DNA of 6,520 nucleotides, from assembly GCA_013330315.1 (NCBI GenBank), contig DUIO01000018.1:1785-8304 (forward strand). The letters run 5' to 3'. The stretch is from Methanosarcina sp. GTDB lineage: Archaea; Halobacteriota; Methanosarcinia; Methanosarcinales; Methanosarcinaceae. Made by a program: the position numbers and the translations under genes. Below, piece by piece: positions 1 to 5,861 of the stretch (within the stretch, counting starts at the first letter, position 1; each line of letters starts with the position of its first letter). The notes beneath the pieces were generated by a model, which worked only from the letters and a program-made list of their open reading frames with translations, searched no databases and was not told the origin of the DNA.

Positions 1-402
1 TATTTGATTTAAGTTTATCATTTGTAGGCCCTGATATCTCTCATTATAGACCTTTCAGTTCTTAATCTTATGGCATATCTGATACAAATATTTTATTACA
101 TCTTCTGAAACATAATTGTCAAATGATTTTTAATGAAAAAATTTCTGAAATTTACTGGATATCAATTTTAAAAATAAAGATAGAATGTTTTTAAAAAGGG
201 TTCATTCTAAAAGTTAAGAACAAAAACTTTAATTTTCTTTTATTAACTTCAATTTTCTTAATGTTTTTCATCAAAGATAGAAAATTTTTCTTCTAAGAAA
301 TCATTTAGTACCTTTTAATATCTCCTGAAAGGGAATTTTAAGCTATTTTTACTTTTTCACTTGCGGCACTAATAATATTCATAACATGCTTCTCTCTCTG
401 CA

Positions 403-456
403 ATAATATATATTTTTATTCTTATTTTTCTTTAAGATGAATTTTTATATTATATG
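403..456 (+). promoter_or_regulatory. Candidate archaeal TATA-box region upstream of the glycosyltransferase
   Basis: Two TATA-like stretches resemble the archaeal TATA consensus (about TTTATATA): one near 404-418 (ATATATATTTTTA) and one near 441-456 (TTTTTATATTATATG). A start site about 25 bases downstream would give a leader of roughly 130-200 bases, which is long but not unusual for methanosarcinal genes. The whole region is AT-rich, so such matches are expected by chance. The call is weak. Confidence 0.25.
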
Positions 457-526
457 TTGTTTTATTTCTAGATAATTAGTCCTGGAATGAGCTTTTATGG
501 ACTTAGTTTAGTTAATGTAGGAAAAG

Positions 527-549
527 TTGCATCTCCTTGTGAGGTGCAG
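527..549 (+). other. Short hairpin in the presumed leader of the glycosyltransferase gene
   Basis: TTGCATCTC (527-535) can pair with GAGGTGCAG (541-549) across a 5-base loop. The stem has nine pairs, including two G-U pairs. It sits 60-80 bases before the GTG start at 608. The 3' arm contains GAGGTG, which resembles a Shine-Dalgarno sequence, so folding could hide it. No function is established. Confidence 0.3.
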
Positions 550-607
550 GTATAATTAAAGTCATGGTTTTATTCATTGACAGGGGTAGATTAAAACGAG
601 TGCAGAA

Positions 608-1552
608 GTGATAGTTGATAGTGGTTTTCGTCTTTTTACGTCGCAGGAAGGTTTTGAAGAGGGGCAGGTGGATTACCGGAATGTAGCTGTGGTTCTTCCG
701 GCTTATAATGAGGAGGTATCCATTGGGAGTGTTGTTCTGCTTGCCAGGAGGTATGCTGATAGGGTTATAGTTGTTGATGACGGGAGTTCGGATAGGACAG
801 CTGAGGTGCCGGCAAGTGCAGGGGCTGAGGTGATTGTGCATTCTCCGAATCTGGGGAAGGGCGTGGCTTTTAAGACCGGGTTTGCGGCGGCTGAGGGTGC
901 GGATATAATAGTTACTATGGACTCGGACGGGCAACATAATCCTGCGGACATTCCGAAGCTCCTTGAGCCTATCCTCAGGGGCGAGGCTGATATGGTGAAT
1001 GGAAGCCGGTATTTGAATGGTCATGATACGGATACGCCGGTTTACAGGCGCATAGGGCAGACTATTCTTGACAAAGTTACGGTTCTCAATTCCGGAATCA
1101 AAATAACAGATTCTCAGAGCGGGTTCCGCGCTTTTTCCGCCTCAACAAAAGATTTCTTCCGTTTTAATGCTCAGGGAATGGCAATAGAAAGTGAGATGCT
1201 TGCGGATGCAGGCAGGTATGGACTAAGGGTAAAAGAGGTGCCGATCGGGGTCAGATATGATGTTGATGGCTCGACAGAGAATCCGGTGAGGCACGGGCTC
1301 ACTGTTTTATTAAAGATTATTAAGGATATGGAATATAACAAGCCTCTGTATTACATTACCTTACCAGGTTCTATTCTCGGGATTATCGGGTTCTATATGG
1401 GTCTCACTTTTTTGCGGACTTTTTACCTTGGGGGAAGCCTGAATTTCGGGCCTACCATGCTGATGATTCTGCTCACTCTCGTTGGAGTATTCATGTCTTT
1501 TACTGGAGTTCTTCTGCATTCAATATCAGGTTTGATCTTGCGTCTGAAATGA
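608..1552 (+). CDS. Family 2 glycosyltransferase, dolichol-phosphate-sugar synthase-like, with C-terminal membrane anchor
   Basis: The 314-residue protein has a GT-A fold of glycosyltransferase family 2. VVLPAYNEE (residues 28-36) and VIVVDDGSSD (53-62) form the nucleotide-binding start. TMDSDGQH (103-110) carries the metal-binding DxD. NGSRY (131-135) and DSQSGFR (168-174) are typical of the dolichyl-phosphate mannose/glucose synthase-like subgroup. Two membrane segments follow (about 250-272 and 282-310). The family transfers a sugar from a nucleotide donor, often onto a polyprenyl/dolichyl phosphate at the cytoplasmic face; the sugar here cannot be read. The longest frame starts at GTG 608, without a well-placed ribosome-binding site. 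GTG 668 (residue 21) is a real alternative, because the first 20 residues lie outside the fold and GAGGGG lies just before it. An envelope or N-glycan role is inferred. The gene appears monocistronic. Confidence 0.9.
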   Translation: MIVDSGFRLFTSQEGFEEGQVDYRNVAVVLPAYNEEVSIGSVVLLARRYADRVIVVDDGSSDRTAEVPASAGAEVIVHSPNLGKGVAFKTGFAAAEGADIIVTMDSDGQHNPADIPKLLEPILRGEADMVNGSRYLNGHDTDTPVYRRIGQTILDKVTVLNSGIKITDSQSGFRAFSASTKDFFRFNAQGMAIESEMLADAGRYGLRVKEVPIGVRYDVDGSTENPVRHGLTVLLKIIKDMEYNKPLYYITLPGSILGIIGFYMGLTFLRTFYLGGSLNFGPTMLMILLTLVGVFMSFTGVLLHSISGLILRLK

Positions 1553-1591
1553 GTAATTATGGATTACTAAACGGAAGCTAAACCATAAAGG

Positions 1592-1711
1592 CGGTGTTTT
1601 TGCAGAAGTAATTTTTGTAGGGAAGGCTTTTTCTTTGTCATCCGGAGAACTTTATTGTGGGATGATTAACCTCATATTAGTCCCCCGGGTTGTTTATTGT
1701 TAAAAACACCG
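1592..1711. repeat. Perfect 10-base inverted repeat bracketing 100 bases of intergenic DNA
   Basis: CGGTGTTTTT (1592-1601) and AAAAACACCG (1702-1711) are exact reverse complements separated by 100 bases. They lie in the 300-base gap (1553-1852) between the glycosyltransferase and the acylphosphatase, which otherwise shows no convincing gene. If transcribed, the arms could close a long stem over the interior. It might be the end pair of a small non-coding element, part of the 3' untranslated region of the glycosyltransferase, or chance. Confidence 0.35.
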
Positions 1712-1852
1712 AGTTAGTCCTGCTGAGCGGGGTGAAAAGGATTTCTTGGTGTTATACTTGAAGTGCAGTTCTAGAAAATCTATGACCCTTCTATTCCTGC
1801 GCGAAATTCGAAAGAATAAAGTTTATCTTCTGTTAAACAAAATAGGTCTGAT

Positions 1853-2533
1853 ATGGAGAAACGTGCCGAGATCAAAGTATATGGTCGAGTCCAAAAAGCA
1901 GGTTTCAGAGACTTCATTGATGAGATTGCTTTTAATCTGAATCTCAATGGGTATGTTAAGAATCTTGAAGACGGAGCAGTACAGGTCGTTTGTGAAGGAG
2001 ACGAAGCCGCCATTACTGAATTGCTCAAAAAAATCGATATTACTCAATATCCTATCCGGGTAGAAAATATTGAAACAACTTATAAAGAGCCAACAGGTGA
2101 ATATAAGAGCTTTGAAGTTATCAGAGACGAAGACCTGACGATGGCGACCTATGAAAGAATGGATGCAGCTGCCCGGTATATTCGAGAAATGAACTCAAAC
2201 CTTTGCCAGAAGATGGATTTTCTTGGCGGAAAAATAGATGTCCTGGGTGGAAAAATGGATTCCCTGGGGGGGAAGATGGATTCTCTCGGCGGGAAAATGG
2301 ATCTGCTGGGAGGAAAGATTGATTCCCTTGGAGGTAAGATTGATGTGCTCGGTGGAAAAGTGGATTCCTTTGGCGGAAAAATCGATATACTGGGCAATAA
2401 AATCGATTATGCCAGGATAGAAATCACATCAGAGATCCGCTTGAGCCGGGAAAATTTCAGGTCTCATATTGATGACAGAGTTTCAGTCGTAGAACGTGAG
2501 CTAGCCCTTATAAAAGCAAAACTCATTCCTTAA
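1853..2533 (+). CDS. Acylphosphatase domain fused to a heptad-repeat coiled-coil tail
   Basis: Residues 1-92 of this 226-residue protein match the acylphosphatase family, whose members are normally about 90 residues and hydrolyse acyl phosphates such as acetyl or carbamoyl phosphate. The active-site motif is GRVQKAGFR (11-19), and GYVKNLEDG (33-41) holds the second key residue. Arg19 and Asn37 correspond in identity and spacing (18 residues) to the catalytic Arg and Asn of characterised acylphosphatases. The usual Gly-Val after Gln is replaced by Lys15-Ala16. After a helical linker (about 93-119) come nine seven-residue repeats of the type K-[MIV]-D-x-L-G-G (120-182), one degenerate unit, and more charged heptad sequence to the end. 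This should form a coiled coil and probably an oligomer. There is no signal peptide, so it is cytoplasmic. The ATG start has AGGT at 1844-1847, five bases upstream. The tail's role and partner are unknown. Confidence 0.88.
   Translation: MEKRAEIKVYGRVQKAGFRDFIDEIAFNLNLNGYVKNLEDGAVQVVCEGDEAAITELLKKIDITQYPIRVENIETTYKEPTGEYKSFEVIRDEDLTMATYERMDAAARYIREMNSNLCQKMDFLGGKIDVLGGKMDSLGGKMDSLGGKMDLLGGKIDSLGGKIDVLGGKVDSFGGKIDILGNKIDYARIEITSEIRLSRENFRSHIDDRVSVVERELALIKAKLIP
2210..2419 (+). repeat. In-frame 21-base tandem repeat (nine units plus one degenerate) encoding the coiled coil
   Basis: Nine 21-base units run from 2210 to 2398, and a tenth degenerate unit (KIDYARI) runs to 2419. The consensus product is K-[MIV]-D-x-L-G-G, with hydrophobic residues at heptad positions a and d. 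Units differ mainly at synonymous sites. The Gly-Gly pair, for example, is written GGC GGA, GGT GGA, GGG GGG, GGC GGG, GGA GGA and GGA GGT. That is the pattern of an old array held by selection on the protein, not of a fresh expansion. Confidence 0.9.
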
Positions 2534-2562
2534 CACATTTCTTTAATGAGCCTTCTAGCGAG

Positions 2563-2592
2563 CCGGTAAATTTCTCTTTTTAATTTTCCCGG
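2563..2592 (+). terminator. Possible weak terminator after the acylphosphatase gene
   Basis: CCGG (2563-2566) and AAATT (2568-2572) can pair with AATTT (2582-2586) and CCGG (2589-2592) around a T-rich loop, 29 bases past the stop codon. Archaeal termination depends mostly on U-rich tracts, and TCTCTTTTT (2573-2581) may serve. It is weaker than the T-tract at 2939-2952. Confidence 0.35.
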
Positions 2593-2668
2593 TTTGAACA
2601 TTTCTAGGCTTTCTGTTTCTTCTATTTATTCCGCAAAGCTTGGATATAGCAGGGATCACCTGGACCGT

Positions 2669-2686
2669 AAAAAAATAAAAAATAAA
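2669..2686 (-). terminator. T-rich terminator on the minus strand for the 478-residue surface protein gene
   Basis: Read on the minus strand this is TTT, A, TTTTTT, A, TTTTTTT, a strong U-rich tract of the kind that ends archaeal transcripts. It lies about 285 bases beyond the stop codon at 2971, after the hairpins at 2700-2881. A transcript ending here would carry a long structured 3' untranslated region. Confidence 0.5.
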
Positions 2687-2699
2687 GTCAGGATTTGAG

Positions 2700-2881
2700 G
2701 GATATCTGAAGGGTAGATCTATGGAAGAAAATACTTAGATATCCATAATTTCATTATGCCTTACAGTCAACCTGCTTTAGAATAGTGTTTAACGCCTTTT
2801 ACTTTCAGGTCCGAAAGGCAGGTTGCGGAGGCCCGTGAGCTGGAGAGGCATAATTGGGATTTAAAAAGCCTCCAGGCCTCC
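2700..2881. other. Cluster of three consecutive hairpins, candidate structured RNA or shared 3' UTR
   Basis: Three inverted repeats follow one another. First, GGATATCT (2700-2707) pairs with AGATATCC (2737-2744). Second, CAACCTGCTTT (2768-2778) pairs with AAGGCAGGTTG (2815-2825), with one G-U pair; its interior offers an alternative stem, GCCTTT (2794-2799) with AAAGGC (2814-2819). Third, GGAGGC (2827-2832) pairs with GCCTCC (2876-2881). Inside this, CTGGA (2840-2844) plus GGC (2847-2849) pair with GCC (2868-2870) plus TCCAG (2871-2875). The block is more GC-rich than the sequence around it and has no convincing reading frame. It lies between convergent genes. I do not recognise a known RNA family, and the strand is undecided. 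Confidence 0.45.
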
Positions 2882-2938
2882 TTCAGGTTCTTTCTTTACT
2901 TCTTCAGTAATTCTCTCAAATTTGAACTTTTCTCACTG

Positions 2939-2952
2939 TCTTTTTCTTTTTT
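2939..2952 (+). terminator. T-rich terminator on the plus strand
   Basis: The tract TCTTTTTCTTTTTT would release plus-strand transcripts just before they run into the convergent gene, whose stop is at 2971-2973. It could end the acylphosphatase message if the weaker site at 2563-2592 is passed, or end a small RNA starting near 2690. Confidence 0.45.
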
Positions 2953-2970
2953 GGCGCCCATTTAATTTAT

Positions 2971-4407
2971 TCAGTGCGTTCTTCTTATTATTGCAAGCCC
3001 AATGAGAAGCGTTCCCATAAAACCTATGAGGAAAGAAGGCAGTTTAGGAGGGTCTTTTACAACCGTTGCTGCCTGCTGTATGCTTCCTCTAATCTGGGGT
3101 TCTAGATCCTGCAGCCCGAGTGGCATTGATGCCTCAAGAACTGGCTGCTCAGCTTCCAGGGTTGAAAGTTTTTGATTCTCAATTAAGGAGTCGGTATTTG
3201 ATTTCTGTGTTTTATCCTGTCCGTTTGATTTTTTGGCTTCTTTAATGGATACTTCTGTTTGGGCTATACCTACAAGGCCTTTGTCTTTCTCATAGGCGCC
3301 TGCAAAGAGAAGGTAGTCTCCGGGAGGAAGGTCGAAAGTCGTCAAGGAGAGGGTTTTCTGGTTTTCGTCCCCTATACTTATTGTACCGTTGCCTTCCCCG
3401 ATCAGAGTCTGAATTTCGGTAGTCAATTCATTTTTACTGAATTTGGATTCATAATTTGTTGAGTTGATATCGAATTCGTCGACTATATCTATTCCGTTGA
3501 CAAAGATTTCCGTTCCTTCCCTTGTCCCATTAGAGCTGACATTTATTTCCGCGCGATAGGCATCTTCTCTTATCAGCAGGGCTCCGTATGTATAGTTGCC
3601 CTTGGCCGGAGTTTTCTTCAGATCCAGGCTGATATCAAGGTTATTACATTCTTTAAGGTTGTTAGGAGAGTTTATTTTCAGTTCATACTCCAGAACTTCA
3701 AAATAAGTTGCTGAAAGAATCTTTCTCTCTGATTGGGATTTTTCATCATCTGCAAGCATTACGAGTACCCCGTAGCTGCCGGCTGAAAGAGGGTCAAGAG
3801 TCAGGGCAGAGGGGAGATCACCGTTTTCATCCAGGGTCAAAGTAGTTAAAAGAGTTGTAGAATTCGTATTGCCGTCAAAAATTTCTTTAAACCTCTCCGA
3901 ATTTTCGTCTCTGACAAGCGTGAAAACATCATCAAAGGAGTTCAGGTCAAGCCCTTCAATCAGATATATATTGACTTTATTCTGCCCAAAAGCTGCAGGG
4001 CCTTTATAATCTATATTCACTTTGTCTTTTTCCGTGTAAAAAGGATGAGCAGTGTACGGATACGTAAGAGCTATTTCAGTATTGTCCCCGGACGTTTCTT
4101 GTTTCAATTCAAGCGATGCTCCTGCACCCTTAAGGCTGGCTGCTCCATTATATGTAAAACTGAGAGGCTGGGGAAGTTGAATTTCATTCCCTCCACTGAG
4201 AAAGATCCATCCTCCTTCAGTCAAGTTTTCGTTGTGGTCTGAAAAATAAATACTATCTCCGTTTTTCTCAATGACTGCAATCCACGGCTCTTTTTCAGAA
4301 AATGCCGCTGAAGCTGAAGTAAACAAAATAGTAAGACTCAAAACTGTCAGAATTAATCTGAATGTTCCTTTATGAATTCCATAACACGATTCTTTTCTAT
4401 TTTTCAA
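2971..4407 (-). CDS. Secreted, C-terminally membrane-anchored surface protein with two beta domains
   Basis: The 478-residue protein has a signal peptide: basic n-region in residues 1-17, hydrophobic core about 17-30, and SASAA at 31-35 as likely cleavage site. A large extracellular part follows. Near the end a linker (about 385-455) rich in Ser, Gln, Glu and Lys leads to a membrane segment (about 457-474) and a basic tail (RRTH), so most of the protein lies outside the cell. The ectodomain seems to contain two related beta modules, ending in LSAGSYGVLVML and LPPGDYLLFAGAY. It resembles the extracellular domain I recall as TIGR04279 from methanogens; this comes from memory and was not searched. 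Seven N-x-S/T sequons suit N-glycosylation. The TTG start is supported by AGGGGTGAT (4420-4412) and by the signal peptide beginning there. It converges with the acylphosphatase gene. Binding partner and function are unknown. Confidence 0.85.
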   Translation of the reverse strand: MKNRKESCYGIHKGTFRLILTVLSLTILFTSASAAFSEKEPWIAVIEKNGDSIYFSDHNENLTEGGWIFLSGGNEIQLPQPLSFTYNGAASLKGAGASLELKQETSGDNTEIALTYPYTAHPFYTEKDKVNIDYKGPAAFGQNKVNIYLIEGLDLNSFDDVFTLVRDENSERFKEIFDGNTNSTTLLTTLTLDENGDLPSALTLDPLSAGSYGVLVMLADDEKSQSERKILSATYFEVLEYELKINSPNNLKECNNLDISLDLKKTPAKGNYTYGALLIREDAYRAEINVSSNGTREGTEIFVNGIDIVDEFDINSTNYESKFSKNELTTEIQTLIGEGNGTISIGDENQKTLSLTTFDLPPGDYLLFAGAYEKDKGLVGIAQTEVSIKEAKKSNGQDKTQKSNTDSLIENQKLSTLEAEQPVLEASMPLGLQDLEPQIRGSIQQAATVVKDPPKLPSFLIGFMGTLLIGLAIIRRTH

Positions 4408-4411
4408 TTAT

Positions 4412-4421
4412 ATCACCCCTC
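4412..4421 (-). promoter_or_regulatory. Ribosome-binding site that fixes the TTG start of the 478-residue protein
   Basis: On the minus strand GAGGGGTGAT precedes the TTG at 4407-4405 by four bases (eight bases from GAGGGG). It matches closely the AGGAGGTGATC complement of the archaeal 16S rRNA tail. No ATG or GTG lies suitably close, so TTG is the likely start. Confidence 0.75.
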
Positions 4422-4507
4422 ATTTCTAGTTTTTCCTATTCAATTCCTTTTTTTCAGTTTTCTAGGGTTTTAGTTATTAATTTTCTTAGTTTAGTATTAT
4501 TCAACGT

Positions 4508-4520
4508 CCATATATTTATT
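4508..4520 (-). promoter_or_regulatory. Candidate TATA box for the 478-residue surface protein gene
   Basis: The minus strand reads AATAAATATATGG here, with A-rich sequence just upstream as expected for a TFB recognition element. Transcription would start about 25 bases downstream, near 4485, and give a leader of about 75-80 bases. The 206-base gap (4408-4613) between the two surface genes shows nothing else except a CGGAATTCCG palindrome at 4599-4608. The composition is AT-rich, so the match may be accidental. Confidence 0.35.
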
Positions 4521-4613
4521 TTGAGTACTTATTCTCAATTTAAGAGATTTTAAAAGGTTTTTCGGATCTTTAAAGGCTTAAATTCTCTATTTATTCGCCG
4601 GAATTCCGTAACT

Positions 4614-5339
4614 TTAGCGCTTTTTAACTCTTGAATAAAATAAGAGCAAAATTACTCCGCTCAAAATCCCTGCAATCAGTATATTCTTGGTTTTCCAATT
4701 ATTGGAAAGATTCTTTCTTGCATCTTCTTTTTGTTGCAATGAAGTTGCCGTATTTGATGGCAGGTTTTCTGCTGGATGGAGAGTGATCTGCTTTGCAACA
4801 TCTCCAACCTTTATTTCGAAATTACCTGCAGGTACGGATCTTGTATTATATTTATAGCTGAAATTTCCTGAATCAACTTTTACCTGCTGAAGTCCCGTAA
4901 TTTTTAGGTTGACCTCGGATGTATTTGACTTCCCGTCAATCCTGATCCGGTAAGTTCCTGGGGGCACACCGGGCTGCGAAACGACTGCAACGCCGTCCTT
5001 CGCTTTTGAAGTTCTGGTAACCCACAGGATCATCTTTACTCTTACATTCAGGTCTTCAGCCTCTTTTGCCTGTACAGTAAAACGGTTATTAAATCCGGGA
5101 GAGATTTCCACATTTTCAAGTGAGTATTCGTATCTGCCATCTGTAACCTGAACTTTCTTTTCAAAAGATACCAGCACATCTGCTGTCTTTCCTGGGAAAT
5201 TGACTCCTTTTATCTCTAGAGTGTCTCCCACTATCGGGTTTTCAGGAATAAGTTCCCAGCTATTTACAGCAGCAGCTCCAGGAAGAGCAATCAATAATAT
5301 GATCAATGTAAACACAAAAAGCTAAAGCAGAATCTTCAA
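4614..5339 (-). CDS. Anchored surface protein with two Ig-like beta repeats and an in-frame TAG at codon 6 (possible pyrrolysine)
   Basis: From TTG 5339 the frame has 241 codons before TAA, with one TAG at codon 6 (5324-5322). The first residues, MKILL-X-LFVFTLIILLIAL, followed by PGAAA, make a complete signal peptide with a lysine at position 2 and cleavage near residue 24. A start at GTG 5315 (233 residues, fully open) would lack both the basic residue and a ribosome-binding site. The mature part has two related beta repeats, built around VTDGRYEYSLENV and VDSGNFSYKYNTRSV, each with a nearby PG turn. A membrane segment (about 220-236) and a basic end (VKKR) follow. There are three N-glycosylation sequons: NTS, NFS and NLS. 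The protein resembles anchored cell-surface proteins of Methanosarcina; its function is unknown. It lies upstream of, and in the same direction as, the other surface gene. Confidence 0.8.
5322..5324 (-). other. In-frame UAG codon inside the signal peptide
   Basis: The minus-strand codon is TAG, placed between CTT (codon 5) and CTT (codon 7) of the frame opened by TTG 5339. The frame stays open on both sides. All four complete genes in the window stop with TAA or TGA, which is consistent with, though too few to prove, a genome that avoids UAG as a stop. It may encode pyrrolysine, or be a nonsense mutation or a sequencing error. Confidence 0.6.
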
Positions 5340-5345
5340 TTCTTT

Positions 5346-5352
5346 CCCCTCC
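5346..5352 (-). promoter_or_regulatory. Strong ribosome-binding site pointing to the TTG start at 5339
   Basis: GGAGGGG is followed by AAAGAA and then TTG, a spacing of six bases. This is the only good Shine-Dalgarno sequence near the gene. The GTG at 5315 is preceded by a T-rich stretch with none. It decides the start in favour of 5339 and hence places the TAG inside the coding frame. Confidence 0.75.
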
Positions 5353-5403
5353 GGTTCTGGGAAAAAATAAATAATTTCACGCTAGATACCCCTTTACAAA
5401 TAA

Positions 5404-5412
5404 ATTTTAAAT
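5404..5412 (-). promoter_or_regulatory. Candidate TATA box for the UAG-containing surface protein gene
   Basis: The minus strand reads ATTTAAAAT, preceded by AAAAGGAG, which could act as a purine-rich TFB recognition element. Transcription would then start near 5380 and give a leader of about 40 bases before TTG 5339. Another TATA-like stretch (AAAATATAAA, about 5569-5580) lies farther upstream. The choice between them is uncertain. Confidence 0.3.
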
Positions 5413-5840
5413 CTCCTTTTTCTGGTTCTTATTTGCATTTTTAAACGCTCTGGCTTATTGATATGCAGAAAAGCCATTGTTTGATATTATTTTTCCTGAT
5501 GAGCTCAGAACATCTTGTTCAAATTATCATATATAGGGTAATTTTTACCTCATATGTTTCAAAAAAGTCTATTTATATTTTATGTTGACTTTCTATGGGT
5601 TTTAACCAATATTCAAATATGAATGCTAAAATGAATTAATTACTCAACGTTTAAAGTTTGGCATAGATAATAATTAAATACAAATAGCTAATACTAAATT
5701 CATCAAACCCAAAGAAATAATATGTAATTCCTACTAAGCCTGCAGGTCGGGACTTTAGAAATATTTTTTATTGCAATTTCTCTTTAATTTTGAGACTTAT
5801 ACCATCAAACTGCATTAAGGCGGTTTCCTTTAATTTTTGC

Positions 5841-5861
5841 CTGTTCTTATTTTAAAAACAG
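5841..5861 (-). terminator. Possible terminator after the flippase gene
   Basis: On the minus strand CTGTT (5861-5857) can pair with AACAG (5845-5841), and a TTTTT run lies at 5858-5854, about 21 bases past the stop codon. The stem is only five pairs and the T-run is short, so this is a weak call. Confidence 0.3.

Larger units (their letters stand above)
1..607. other. AT-rich intergenic region
   Basis: I see no coding region of note before the glycosyltransferase. The stretch is rich in A/T homopolymer runs and has no sustained codon structure on either strand. It holds a perfect 7-base inverted repeat, TAGAATG at 181-187 and CATTCTA at 203-209, around the palindrome TTTTTAAAAA. It also holds a near-perfect direct repeat of 15 bases (225-239 and 245-259, one mismatch), TATA-like sequence around 403-456 and a hairpin at 527-549. 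Base composition becomes clearly more GC-rich near 600, where coding begins. Confidence 0.7.

Noticed and set aside
225..259. 15-base direct repeat with a 20-base period
   Set aside because: It is a low-complexity A/T sequence with one mismatch and only two copies, easily explained by composition.
512..1024. 170-residue minus-strand reading frame opposite the glycosyltransferase
   Set aside because: It is antisense to the clearly conserved family 2 motifs, its product has no recognisable domain, and its composition (many His, Pro and Ile) is typical of a shadow frame.
1746..1940. 64-residue plus-strand frame before and into the acylphosphatase gene
   Set aside because: It overlaps the acylphosphatase start in another frame and lacks a ribosome-binding site. 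The product has no domain features.
2210..2398. Possible CRISPR-like array
   Set aside because: Units are contiguous, 21 bases long and protein-coding, with no spacers between them.
2149..2420. Proline-rich or tryptophan-rich repetitive frames over the 21-base repeat, on both strands
   Set aside because: The repeat has a length divisible by three, so all six frames tend to stay open. Only the acylphosphatase frame shows synonymous-site divergence.
4599..4608. 10-base palindrome CGGAATTCCG just after the surface gene stop
   Set aside because: It has no loop and no following T-tract, so it is not a convincing terminator; a 10-base palindrome can occur by chance.
5495..5535. C/D-box-like motifs (TGATGA on plus, ATGATAA and CTGA on minus)
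   Set aside because: The C box has mismatches, the full C-D'-C'-D order and spacing are missing, and there is no terminal stem.
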